From Methanobrevibacter sp. (lineage in GTDB: Archaea > Methanobacteriota > Methanobacteria > Methanobacteriales > Methanobacteriaceae): a stretch of 32,960 nucleotides of DNA. Position numbers and translations under genes: made by a program. Positions 8,663 to 17,853 of the stretch are shown here, piece after piece. Where the stretch lies: the NCBI RefSeq assembly GCF_017447225.1, contig NZ_JAFSNZ010000110.1, positions 1 to 32,960 of the forward strand, read 5' to 3'. The notes under the pieces were generated by a model. That model saw nothing but the letters and a program-made list of their open reading frames with translations. It was not told the origin of the DNA and searched no databases. Within the stretch, counting starts at the first letter, position 1, and every line of letters starts with the position of its first letter.

Positions 8663-9301
8663 TCAAATTTTTCTATCGTTCCAATATGATCCAATAATTA
8701 AAACAATGACAATGGTGATTATAACATAAATCAGCTGATATGTTGGAGTCATTATTAAAAATGATGAAAACATTTCATAATCCAACTGCATGATGGAAGT
8801 ATTGGTTAAAGCAAACAGGAAAACCAAAATTCCTTCCAAAGACATGTATTCGCCAACGATTGCATTGTACGGGCGTTTAGCATACATCAGCAATTTAGAA
8901 GACTGGAATGCCACTATCATTACAACTATTGAAATAAACGTTAATAATAAACTATCAAATATTGAAGATTCATTCAATTGGGAAGCTAACAGGAAAGAAG
9001 AAATATAATATAATGCAAGGGTAATGTAAAATGAAATATCCGATTTATCCAATTTTAAGTAGATTATCATTATAAAAAATATTATTACTGACATTGCAAG
9101 GAATATGTATGTTAAATAATCCAACAGACTGATTGCAACTAAACTGGACAAAGCAATATCAATAATAAGCAATATGCCCAACACTATAAATATCAAACTG
9201 CTTTTTATATCATTAAATTTAAAATTAGCTGAAAAAAGACCAATATTAGCTGAAAATAATATTGTAATTATTAATAAATACCCAAAAATTAAATCTAACA
9301 T
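8663..9301 (-). CDS. Polytopic membrane protein, possibly DUF2162-like
   Basis: From the ATG at 9301 this is a 212-residue protein that is almost entirely hydrophobic, with about six or seven membrane segments and a KRPYNAI-type cytoplasmic loop. I chose 9301 because MLDLIFGYLL begins a clean first helix. The longer frame to 9406 adds an unconvincing Cys/Phe/Tyr-rich lead, overlaps the upstream gene by 11 nt and covers TATA-like sequence at about 9331-9355. The ribosome binding site is weak. Its place beside ExbB and DUF2149 genes, and its topology, suggest DUF2162, but I could not confirm motifs. Function unknown. Confidence 0.6.
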   Translation of the reverse strand: MLDLIFGYLLIITILFSANIGLFSANFKFNDIKSSLIFIVLGILLIIDIALSSLVAISLLDYLTYIFLAMSVIIFFIMIIYLKLDKSDISFYITLALYYISSFLLASQLNESSIFDSLLLTFISIVVMIVAFQSSKLLMYAKRPYNAIVGEYMSLEGILVFLFALTNTSIMQLDYEMFSSFLIMTPTYQLIYVIITIVIVLIIGSYWNDRKI

Positions 9302-9395
9302 ATTTATAGTCCATAAAATTATCTTACAACTAAATATATAACAATATAAATATATAAACATATCGTATTTTAAAAAAAGAAAATGAAATGAACAG

Positions 9396-11297
9396 TTATT
9401 GTCCATTTCTCTTATTTAACATGTATTTAACATCATCCCTATAATATAAGCCTATTACGGCAATAATAAGCAATAAAATGAAGCCCATTCCAGCAATTCT
9501 AACAACTTCTTCATCAATATTCAAAGCTTTTGCAATAGAACTTGTCGGATCAGAAATCTGTTTAGAAACTGATTGTGAATCACTGGCACTTGAAACCGCT
9601 TGAGAAGCTGCCTGACTGGAAGAACTTTCAGCACTTTGAGATGATACCTCTTCAATAGAATTGGAATTATCCGCATTACTTACACTTTGACCCTGTGAGG
9701 ATCCGGAATTAGGATTTGAACTGGTACCGTTTCCTTCAATCTGCTCTGATTGTGAATTGGTACCGTTGGATTGTGTAGAATCTGAAGATGGAGTATCAGG
9801 ATTTGTAGGATTTTGCGGATTGTCCGGAGTAACGGGAGTTACAGGAGTTGGCGGGACATAATTGTCCAACTGATACTGGTAATTATCATTGCTTTCATAA
9901 TAATCAAACATGACATTACCGTCATCATTTGAAATGGCCATGGTAGCTTTTCCGTCAACCAAATTTACGGTTTGCCAGTTTTTACCGCCGTTATATGAAA
10001 CTCTCAACGTGGAAGCTGTTTTTATTCCATCCACGCTTACAGATAAAGTATTTCCGTCAACCTGTTCAACATTCAAATGATACTTCTTAAACTTAATCTT
10101 TTCACATACCCCATTGAATCTGGAATTGTCAGAAGCAATCCAATTGGTATTGAGATCTATTTTCATGTAAATGCTGTCTCTTCCCAGAATATTGAACTCC
10201 TTATTATATACAATTGAATTGTTTGCAACATTGAGGACTCCGGTTTCATTAGTTTTGCGGTAATTTGCCCCAAAATAAATACCGTTGTCATCATTTCTTT
10301 GAATTGTATTGAGTTCGATGTTTAAGTCTTCATCCCCAACCATATCAATAAATATGCCGTTTTCATTTTTTTCAAGGATATTGTATGACATGTTGGTGTG
10401 AGATCCGGATTTGGCAAAGCTGATTGCATCATTGCCGGATTTTGATATGTAATTTGAAAAAATCTGACTTTCCAGAACATCCTCATCAAAATAGATTCCA
10501 TTATAATTATTCAGCAATGTGTTATAGGATATGTTTGTATTGACTGAATTTTTCAGATAAATACCGTCATTTCTGGAATTGGAAATATCATTATTCAGGA
10601 TTAATGCATCATTTGAATTCACAACACTGATTCCATTATAATTATTTATAATATTATTATCTGAAATCCCTACATTGCCCGCACCATCTATCAGAATACC
10701 TGCAGAACCTGAAGAAATTACAAGATTTGAAATATTGACATTGTCTGATTTGACAGTGATTACTGGAGATGCAGAATTCCCGTTAAAGATTGATTTTACA
10801 ATACTGATGATATTCAAAGATTTATTTACATTTAAAGAAACGTCATTATACGTACTGCCTGCAAAAATCAATGTATCGCCAGAATTTGCACTATCAATAA
10901 TTTTTTGAATCTCGCTGCCTGCCAAATTCTCTTTAATCAATGTTCCCCAATTATGTGAGACATAAATGGTATTGTTATTGATTATCTGCTGATTATTCTG
11001 ACTTTCGAATGTGGTGGAAATCGGATAAATCCCATCCATCAGATTAATGTTTAAAAATGCACTGCCGTTCACATCAGTGATTCTGGTATAGTTTACACCA
11101 TTTATACAAAAGATTATTGTCTGATTATTTAAAGGAGTATTGTTGAATGATGTGAGAGTTGCATTGTATACCATATTTTCACCAAACAAATCAGCATCGG
11201 ACGTGTCCAATATGACCTCAGAAACGTCAGTGACATTATCATTTGCACTAACAGCATTAATAGAAATAAAAACTATTAATATCAAACCTAAAAGCAC
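9396..11297 (-). CDS. Membrane-anchored beta-helix adhesin-like surface protein
   Basis: From the GTG at 11297 the protein has 633 residues: a signal sequence (about 1-18), an Ig-like repeat at about 42-112 with INGVNYTR, and a right-handed beta-helix (NosD/pectate-lyase type) at about 125-370 rich in NNxI turns. A small beta domain to 475, a Pro/Ser/Gln/Asn-rich linker at about 479-590, a membrane helix near 603-620 and a basic tail follow. It is thus a cell-surface stalk protein anchored at its C-terminus. A better start may be CTG at 11309, five nt after a strong GGAGGTG, giving NKKV before the signal helix. It heads the operon with the ExbB-like channel. Ligand unknown. Confidence 0.85.
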   Translation of the reverse strand: MLLGLILIVFISINAVSANDNVTDVSEVILDTSDADLFGENMVYNATLTSFNNTPLNNQTIIFCINGVNYTRITDVNGSAFLNINLMDGIYPISTTFESQNNQQIINNNTIYVSHNWGTLIKENLAGSEIQKIIDSANSGDTLIFAGSTYNDVSLNVNKSLNIISIVKSIFNGNSASPVITVKSDNVNISNLVISSGSAGILIDGAGNVGISDNNIINNYNGISVVNSNDALILNNDISNSRNDGIYLKNSVNTNISYNTLLNNYNGIYFDEDVLESQIFSNYISKSGNDAISFAKSGSHTNMSYNILEKNENGIFIDMVGDEDLNIELNTIQRNDDNGIYFGANYRKTNETGVLNVANNSIVYNKEFNILGRDSIYMKIDLNTNWIASDNSRFNGVCEKIKFKKYHLNVEQVDGNTLSVSVDGIKTASTLRVSYNGGKNWQTVNLVDGKATMAISNDDGNVMFDYYESNDNYQYQLDNYVPPTPVTPVTPDNPQNPTNPDTPSSDSTQSNGTNSQSEQIEGNGTSSNPNSGSSQGQSVSNADNSNSIEEVSSQSAESSSSQAASQAVSSASDSQSVSKQISDPTSSIAKALNIDEEVVRIAGMGFILLLIIAVIGLYYRDDVKYMLNKRNGQ

Positions 11298-11306
11298 CTT
11301 TTTATT

Positions 11307-11320
11307 CAGATTTTCACCTC
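11307..11320 (-). promoter_or_regulatory. Shine-Dalgarno implying a CTG start for the anchored surface protein
   Basis: On the minus strand GGAGGTG, AAAAT, then CTG-AAT-AAA-AAG-GTG. The first standard start codon (GTG at 11297) is 17 nt from the ribosome binding site, whereas the in-frame CTG at 11309 is 5 nt away and would restore a lysine-rich signal-peptide start. Confidence 0.5.
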
Positions 11321-11676
11321 CTTAAAATTAATTGATTATGGTTTAAAGTTTATGGATATAACTATATAAATAATTCGAAGGCTTTTTTAAAAAAAATACA
11401 AAAAATATAAAATCGATTATAAATAAGGTTAATTTCGATTATAATTTTAAATTAAAATGACATAATAATTAAAAAAATTTATAAAAACTAAACAAAATTA
11501 CAATTTATAAAATATATTTTAAATGGAAAAATTCGATTTCTATCGAATGATAACAATATTTATATAGGTTTTAAATATAGAGATAATATCACTAATAATT
11601 ATTAATGCATGCAAAAATAATTTTAATACATTATCTTTATTAGTTTTATTCAATTAATAATAGGAGAAAAAATAAT
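11310..11676. promoter_or_regulatory. 367-bp divergent promoter region between two surface-protein genes
   Basis: No gene is seen. A minus-strand TATA candidate (ATTTATATAG) lies at about 11362-11371 and a plus-strand one (TTTATATA) at 11559-11566. Just upstream of the latter is the palindrome ATTCGAT-TTCT-ATCGAAT (11531-11548). TCGATTATAA occurs twice at 11413-11422 and 11435-11444, 22 bp apart. The plus-strand leader is about 85 nt and ends in an AGGAG ribosome binding site at 11662-11666. Confidence 0.55.
11531..11548. promoter_or_regulatory. ATTCGAT/ATCGAAT palindrome upstream of a surface-protein TATA box
   Basis: Perfect 7-bp arms surround a 4-nt centre, ending 10 bp before the TATA candidate. 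The TCGATT core recurs at 11413 and 11435. Position suits an activator or a repressor blocking TFB. Confidence 0.5.
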
Positions 11677-13875
11677 ATGAAGCTTAATAATAAGATTTTA
11701 GCATTATTACTTGTCTTCGTAGCTATTTTATCAGTATCCGCTGTATCTGCAGAAGATATAGCTGCTGATGATGTTGTAGCTATTGATGCAAGCAGTGATG
11801 CTGAGGTATTATCAACTAGTTATGATGTACCTGCTGATGCTACTGTATCAGACATTGAAGCTATTATTGCAAATACAAGTGCTGGAGACACACTTAACTT
11901 TGCAGAAAATGCGACATATGACTTCGGTAACTTAAGTTCCGGAGTAAAAATTGAGCACACCCTTATCTTACAAGGTAACGGTGCAACTGTCAAAGGATAC
12001 CAAGGTTTCTCATTTGAAGCTGACGAAGAAAGTGTTGCTGGTACACAAGTATACAACTTTAACTTTGAAATGACAAACCCTATTCTCTGGAATGGACGTG
12101 CATTAGAATTCTTCGGTGGTAGTGACTATATTATTGAAGACTGTACCTTTAAAAACGGTAACTCTGGAATTTACATCAGAAGACCAACCGGAAATGTAAC
12201 AATCCAAAACAACTATTTCTTCGGTGACGAAGGTGCGACCAATCAAAGTACCATTACTGGAGATTTCGCAAAACAAGAAACCGGTTCAAAAGCAATTAAC
12301 CTCATGGGCGGATCAGGAATTACAATTATAAACAACACCTTTGAAGGAGATCTTCTCGATGCTGTTTCAATCGCATCTGGTGCTGCTAATGTGGAAATGT
12401 ACAACAACACTATGAATAATGTTTGGTACGGTGTTTTCTACGGTGGAGGAATTACCAACATTACAATGCAAGGAAATAAAATTAAAGACTCAAAAGCATT
12501 TGCAATTGGTATTATTAAAGCTGCAGGTAACTCAGACATTTACGAAAATGAATTTACCACTCCTGCTGGAAAATCTGCAATCTATGTAGAAGAAGGTAAC
12601 ACCGCTCACGGTGCTCCAAGTAACATTGAAACTATTTTAATCCACGATAACATATTCTACGGTGAAGATTCAACTGCTATTTCCGCTTCAAGTAAAGGTG
12701 GTATGATTACTCCTAAAGGTGCATTTGAAGTTGTTGACAATGCATATGAAACCGGTATAACCGTATTTGCATTCACTGATAACAATACTTACACCTTCAA
12801 AACAAGCAATTTAGTTGTAGAAGAAAACAATGTTACAATTGAAAACAATGTTCCTTTCACAAACGCAAACATTACTGTAACTGAAGATGAAGTTTCAATC
12901 GAATTAGCTGAAGACGCAACTGGATTCTTATTAGTTGAAGTTGACGGAATTGCAACATATGCTCCTGTTGAAGACGGACAAGCTACTGTAGAGTTACCTT
13001 ACTTAGAACCGGGTAACTACACTGTTAATGTTATCTACACAGGTGATATGAAATACGGTGCAGCTAGCGCTAGTGAAGAAATTACCATTGAAGGACCTGA
13101 TATAACTATCTTTGCTGATGATCTCGTTAAAATAGACAAAGCTGCTGACAAATTTGTTGCTGACTTCACTGATGATGAAGGTAATCCTTTAGCTAATACC
13201 AACATTACTTTCAACATTAACGGTAACGATTACACCAGAGCTACTGACGCTAACGGTCAAGCTTCCATTGCAATCAACTTAGGACCTGGTGAATACACAG
13301 TCATTACAACTAACCCAGTTACTGGTGACTCTATAGAAAATACAATTACTGTTTTATCAAGATTCTTTGATAATGCAGACCTTGTAAAATACTACAGAAA
13401 CGATTCCCAATTTGTAATTGGTCTTTTTGATGATGAAGGTAATCCTTTAGCTAATACCAATGTTACTTTCAACATTAACGGTGTATTATACAACCGTACA
13501 ACTGATGCAACCGGTCATGCAAAAATGAACATCAACTTAAATCCAAATAACTATGTCATTACAGCTGAATACAAAGGAGCTAAAGTTGCTCAAAACATTA
13601 CCGTTTTACCAGTTTTAACCGCACAAGACTTAACTAAAAAATTCGGTGAAGCTGGAGCATTCAAAGCTACATTAGTTGACGGACAAGGTAAAGCATACGC
13701 TAACCAAACTGTAACCTTCAACATTAACGGTGTCTTATACGAAAGAAATACCAATGATGAAGGTGTTGCATCATTAAATATTAACTTACAACCTGGCGAA
13801 TACATTATTACTTCTTCCTACAAAATTGGCGACGGATTCGCTACTATAGCTAATAATGTAACTGTAACTGCTTAG
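11677..13875 (+). CDS. Secreted beta-helix adhesin-like protein with Ig-like repeats
   Basis: The 732-residue protein has a clear signal peptide (cleavage likely near VSAVSAED, residues 20-27). A right-handed beta-helix region rich in NNT/NNI turns follows at about 60-350, then an Ig-like domain at about 400-475, then three Ig-like repeats of about 80-86 residues with the core TFNINGxxYxRxT and a PGxYxIT ending. There is no C-terminal membrane helix or recognised wall-binding repeat, so attachment is unclear. An AGGAG site lies 10 nt before the ATG. Codon use is regular and expression may be high. A hairpin terminator follows directly. Role in adhesion is inferred from architecture only. Confidence 0.85.
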   Translation: MKLNNKILALLLVFVAILSVSAVSAEDIAADDVVAIDASSDAEVLSTSYDVPADATVSDIEAIIANTSAGDTLNFAENATYDFGNLSSGVKIEHTLILQGNGATVKGYQGFSFEADEESVAGTQVYNFNFEMTNPILWNGRALEFFGGSDYIIEDCTFKNGNSGIYIRRPTGNVTIQNNYFFGDEGATNQSTITGDFAKQETGSKAINLMGGSGITIINNTFEGDLLDAVSIASGAANVEMYNNTMNNVWYGVFYGGGITNITMQGNKIKDSKAFAIGIIKAAGNSDIYENEFTTPAGKSAIYVEEGNTAHGAPSNIETILIHDNIFYGEDSTAISASSKGGMITPKGAFEVVDNAYETGITVFAFTDNNTYTFKTSNLVVEENNVTIENNVPFTNANITVTEDEVSIELAEDATGFLLVEVDGIATYAPVEDGQATVELPYLEPGNYTVNVIYTGDMKYGAASASEEITIEGPDITIFADDLVKIDKAADKFVADFTDDEGNPLANTNITFNINGNDYTRATDANGQASIAINLGPGEYTVITTNPVTGDSIENTITVLSRFFDNADLVKYYRNDSQFVIGLFDDEGNPLANTNVTFNINGVLYNRTTDATGHAKMNINLNPNNYVITAEYKGAKVAQNITVLPVLTAQDLTKKFGEAGAFKATLVDGQGKAYANQTVTFNINGVLYERNTNDEGVASLNINLQPGEYIITSSYKIGDGFATIANNVTVTA
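13120..13872 (+). repeat. Three tandem Ig-like repeat units
   Basis: Units lie at about 13120-13365, 13378-13614 and 13627-13872. The first two share a 54-bp block, 13171-13224 and 13429-13482, that differs at only two bases, coding for DDEGNPLANTN and FNING. The period there is 258 bp. Confidence 0.8.
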
Positions 13876-13878
13876 GCA

Positions 13879-13918
13879 TGAGAAGTTTAATACACTTCTC
13901 ACTTTTTTTATTTTTTTA
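13879..13918 (+). terminator. Hairpin plus T-tract terminator
   Basis: TGAGAAGT (13879-13886) and ACTTCTCA (13894-13901) form perfect 8-bp arms with a 7-nt loop, followed by a T-rich tract. It begins 3 nt after the preceding stop codon. Confidence 0.8.
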
Positions 13919-14032
13919 ATGAAATTCATAAAATACTATTTTTATAACCTCATTTATTTTTGAATAGAATATTTTTTATAATATGAAACATCATACATAT
14001 CAATTGTTATACTAATACTAGAGGTTGAATAT

Positions 14033-17000
14033 ATGAAATTTAAAAAAATATTGCTAATTTTTTTAAGCATGATTATTGTATTATCTTTTTCATCTGCAGT
14101 AATGGCTAATGAAGACCTTAATAATACGGGAAATACAATAATTGTAGACGGTTCTTCAACAAACCAGATGAACGAACCAACGATACAAACTGCAATTAAT
14201 AACGCTAGTGCTGGAGACACAATTCAAATAACCGGTACTAATTATGAACACTGTCATTTCATAGTTGACAGACCGTTAACTATTATAAGTGATGTGGGAA
14301 CAAAAATGAGCACATGTCCTTCCAATATTAAAGGTTCAGACGGTGTTGGAATATTTTACTTCACTGAAAATGCATCAGGTTCCGTATTGTCAGGATTTAC
14401 TTTTTCTAATGATGGTGCAAAAAGGGGAAGTGTTGACCCTTATGCAATATACATTAATGGTGCGGACAACATTGAAATAACAGACTGTAAGATTACTGAA
14501 GTTTCAGAAGGACCTGGTATTTATATTATAAACAGTTCAAATGTTAATATAAACCAAATTTCAGTTAGAAAATCCGTAAAAGGAATTTATGCTACAGATA
14601 GTAATAATATAAATATTACGAAGTCTGTCATTGAACGCAACACTGAAGCGGGAATTTATTTTGGTGCAAACGTTGAAGCTACAAACATAATAAACAATAC
14701 GATTTATCGCAATAACTGGAAAGGAATCTATTACGAATCCTGTGTAAACAGCAACATCACAAGCAACAACATTACAGCAAACAGGGACAATAATGTCCAG
14801 TCCAGGGCAACACAGGGTGGCGGAATATTTGTTAACTCACCAATAGAATCCCTGAAAGTCAGAGGAAATAACATTTTCCAAAATGGTAACTACGGTTTAT
14901 ACAATACCTATTTGGCAGTCCCTACATTAATTAACGAAAAAGTTGAAGAAATTGATCAGAACTTCTTCAATCAGCATTTGACAAGAGCCGTATTTACACA
15001 ACAGACTGCTCAAGGCGGAACCGGAATAATCTATGTTGAAAGTAACTTCTATGCATATGAACAGCTATGTCCAAGCACATATTACGAAGTAGGACTTCTC
15101 AAGGACGGAACCAGAGATTTGGTATTCAGTGACATTAAGGAAGTTTCACCGGGAATTTATAATGTATCTCTCGTTAGAAAAGATACTGGTGAAATAGCTG
15201 AATATTTAAACACAATTGATTTAACATTCTTTTTAAATAAGGCTACCACAAGAGCAGGTATTGAAACAAATGACCAGGCAAAAATTATTAGAGTAGTTAA
15301 CGGAACTGGAACAGTCGATTTTACCGATGGAAAATATAAATCCAAAGGAAATACTATTACTGTAATCAGTCCGGGATACGGGGCAATAGATCCAAAATCA
15401 ACAGCAGACAGATTATCTGCAATCTATAATGTTCCTGATTCAAATATACCTAATGGAACTGTAATTATTGAATCTGAAATTAATGGAATAAACCTGACAA
15501 AATATTGCGGTGCAAAAGACCCGTATACAGTTACTTTAAAGGATAGCGACGGAAACTACCTATCCAACCAGAACATTACAATTACTTTAAACGGTGTAAA
15601 TTACACCAGAACGACAAATGAAAACGGAACAGCATCCATTAATATTAACTTCAATCCTGGCCAGTACTCAGCAATAGCCACATTTGAAGGAAATGACGAA
15701 TATCCTTCCGCAACCACTTCAAACGAAATAAATATCATGTCAACTATTGAAGGATTAGACCTTATCAAAATGTATAGGAACGCTACACCTTATTCAGCAA
15801 AGTTCATTGATAGCGAAGGAAATATCCTTAAAAATGAGACAGTTAACTTTAATATCAACGGAGTCTTTTATTATAGAACAACTGATGAAAACGGAATCGG
15901 CAGATTGAATATTAATTTAAATCCTAATGAATACATCATTACCGCCTACAATCCTGTTACAAAAGAACAGAAATCAAATATCATCACGGTTTTACCTACA
16001 ATTACAGAAAATAAAGACCTTGTAAAATATTACAGGAATGCATCACAGTATGTAGTTAAAGTTCTTGATGATAAAGGCAATCCTGCAGCAAATACAGATG
16101 TTAACTTTAACATTAACGGAGTATTCTATACCAGAACATCCAATTCAACTGGTTATGCTAAGCTAAATATTAATTTAGGTCCTGGAGAATACATTATTAC
16201 AGCCATATACAACGGATGTATGGTGTCAAACAATATTACTGTTATGCCAACATTAATCACTTCTGATTTGGTAAAAGAATACAAAACTCCTGATCAGTTT
16301 AAGGTCAAATTGGTTGATGGCGAAGGAACTCCTATAAAAAATGTGTCAGTAAGATTTAATATTAACGGAGTATTCTATGAAAGACAAACTAATGATAGTG
16401 GAATTTCCGCATTGAATATTAATCTAAGTCCTGGAAAATATATAATAACTTCTAGTTACAACGGAACAAGCACAGGCAATACAGTTGAAGTTTTAGAAAC
16501 TTTAACTGTTGCCCCTAACTTATCAAACAGTGAAATACAAAATATTTTAGATTCTGTTAATGAAAAAAAGGCAGTTAGATTTTTGGGAAGCGAATATTCA
16601 GACATTTCATTGAATATAAATAAGGCAATCTTACTTAATGGTAATGATGCTGTTTTAAACGGCAAGCTGGACAGCGCAGTTATAACTGTCAATACAAATG
16701 ATGTAATCATCAAAAATGCAAAAATTTATGCAAACAATGGTTCCGGAATTGTACTGAACAATGCAGAAAATACACTCATTGAAAATAATGTGATAAACAA
16801 TAAAGCAGCTAAAAGCAATATTGATCAGTATGATTTAAATGAGTCATTGCTTAAAGGAAATGGTATTGATGTTTCAGGACTGAAAACCAAAATTATCAAC
16901 AGCACAATAACCAACTTCAAAAACGGAATATATCTGAAAAATGCTGATACAACAATAATTGAAGAAAATTCAATCTCAAGAAATAATTTCGGAATAGAAT

Positions 17001-17815
17001 TTGACACCGATGTTAGAAAAACCGAAATCTCAAACAATAATATTTCAAATCAGATTGGCTGGTATACATTTGATATGATAGAAGGACCATACGGATATGG
17101 AATAAGCGTAAGGCACTCAGGAAACAATATCAAAATACTGAACAATCTCATTAATGAAAATTACATGGGAATATTTTTAGATGCCGCCAATTCATCAGGA
17201 ATTGTGATTCGTGGAAATGAAATAAGAGACAGTGTTATTGAAGGTTTTACTGCCAATGAAAATTACACTCCTGCCATCGGAGCAACATTAATCGTAGAAA
17301 ACAATGCGCTATACAACAATGCAAAAGGTCCAAGCCAAATTATTTTGGGAGAGGTCAGCGCTAACCCTGCAGGAATATACGGTCCCGGCGAATGGGACGA
17401 TGATTTAAAATTGGTATTAGGCCCAAATTGGTATGGAACAACATTATACACAAAATGGTCCGAAGACAATCCCGGAGCGGGAACAATCTGTCCAAGAATT
17501 AAAACTACATTAATCACATGTGAATTGAAAAGCATTGGAAACGGAAAATATAATGTTACCTTTGTAAATGATGGAAAAACAGTAAGTGAACTGCCTGATT
17601 TCACATATTACTTTACATTAAATGCATCTAGCGACTTACAACAAGAAAAAATAGCTAATGTGCATAATGGTGTAGCTACAATTGAATTTGATAAAGGAAA
17701 CTTCAATTCAACCGGAAATATAATTGAAGGATCATCAGGTTCCTTGTTCGACAGTGATAGGCCATTTAGGGTAACGTATACATATAATGTTCCGGATTCT
17801 GAAATCCCTAAATAA
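14033..17815 (+). CDS. Large two-headed beta-helix adhesin-like surface protein
   Basis: The 1260-residue protein has a signal peptide (about 1-25). A first beta-helix block lies at about 40-300, followed by a beta-rich module ending YNVPDSNIP near residue 475. Four Ig-like repeats (about 485-825) come next, then a second beta-helix (about 835-1115), and a second copy of the beta-rich module ending YNVPDSEIPK at the very C-terminus. The architecture is head-stalk-head. No C-terminal anchor is visible. The second beta-helix begins NSEIQNILDSVN, like the GSEIQKIIDSAN of the anchored protein at 9396-11297. A GAGGTTGA ribosome binding site lies 4 nt upstream. Ligand unknown. Confidence 0.86.
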   Translation: MKFKKILLIFLSMIIVLSFSSAVMANEDLNNTGNTIIVDGSSTNQMNEPTIQTAINNASAGDTIQITGTNYEHCHFIVDRPLTIISDVGTKMSTCPSNIKGSDGVGIFYFTENASGSVLSGFTFSNDGAKRGSVDPYAIYINGADNIEITDCKITEVSEGPGIYIINSSNVNINQISVRKSVKGIYATDSNNINITKSVIERNTEAGIYFGANVEATNIINNTIYRNNWKGIYYESCVNSNITSNNITANRDNNVQSRATQGGGIFVNSPIESLKVRGNNIFQNGNYGLYNTYLAVPTLINEKVEEIDQNFFNQHLTRAVFTQQTAQGGTGIIYVESNFYAYEQLCPSTYYEVGLLKDGTRDLVFSDIKEVSPGIYNVSLVRKDTGEIAEYLNTIDLTFFLNKATTRAGIETNDQAKIIRVVNGTGTVDFTDGKYKSKGNTITVISPGYGAIDPKSTADRLSAIYNVPDSNIPNGTVIIESEINGINLTKYCGAKDPYTVTLKDSDGNYLSNQNITITLNGVNYTRTTNENGTASININFNPGQYSAIATFEGNDEYPSATTSNEINIMSTIEGLDLIKMYRNATPYSAKFIDSEGNILKNETVNFNINGVFYYRTTDENGIGRLNINLNPNEYIITAYNPVTKEQKSNIITVLPTITENKDLVKYYRNASQYVVKVLDDKGNPAANTDVNFNINGVFYTRTSNSTGYAKLNINLGPGEYIITAIYNGCMVSNNITVMPTLITSDLVKEYKTPDQFKVKLVDGEGTPIKNVSVRFNINGVFYERQTNDSGISALNINLSPGKYIITSSYNGTSTGNTVEVLETLTVAPNLSNSEIQNILDSVNEKKAVRFLGSEYSDISLNINKAILLNGNDAVLNGKLDSAVITVNTNDVIIKNAKIYANNGSGIVLNNAENTLIENNVINNKAAKSNIDQYDLNESLLKGNGIDVSGLKTKIINSTITNFKNGIYLKNADTTIIEENSISRNNFGIEFDTDVRKTEISNNNISNQIGWYTFDMIEGPYGYGISVRHSGNNIKILNNLINENYMGIFLDAANSSGIVIRGNEIRDSVIEGFTANENYTPAIGATLIVENNALYNNAKGPSQIILGEVSANPAGIYGPGEWDDDLKLVLGPNWYGTTLYTKWSEDNPGAGTICPRIKTTLITCELKSIGNGKYNVTFVNDGKTVSELPDFTYYFTLNASSDLQQEKIANVHNGVATIEFDKGNFNSTGNIIEGSSGSLFDSDRPFRVTYTYNVPDSEIPK
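15487..16500 (+). repeat. Four tandem Ig-like repeat units
   Basis: Units lie at about 15487-15742, 15754-15999, 16012-16250 and 16261-16500, each with a FNINGVFYxRxT-type core (the first reads ITLNGVNYTR). DNA identity between units is lower than in the neighbouring gene, so they are older or less homogenised. Confidence 0.75.
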
Positions 17816-17826
17816 AAAAAATTAGA

Positions 17827-17848
17827 GATAGTAATTAATTTTACTATC
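17827..17848. terminator. Bidirectional hairpin between convergent genes
   Basis: GATAGTAA (17827-17834) and TTACTATC (17841-17848) are perfect arms with a 6-nt loop. T-rich sequence follows on the plus strand, and a run of T follows on the minus strand. Confidence 0.55.
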
Positions 17849-17853
17849 ATTTC

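Noticed and set aside
9302-9406. N-terminal extension of the polytopic membrane protein to an ATG at 9406
   Set aside because: It overlaps the upstream gene, encodes an odd Cys/Phe/Tyr-rich lead and covers TATA-like sequence; 9301 gives a clean first helix.
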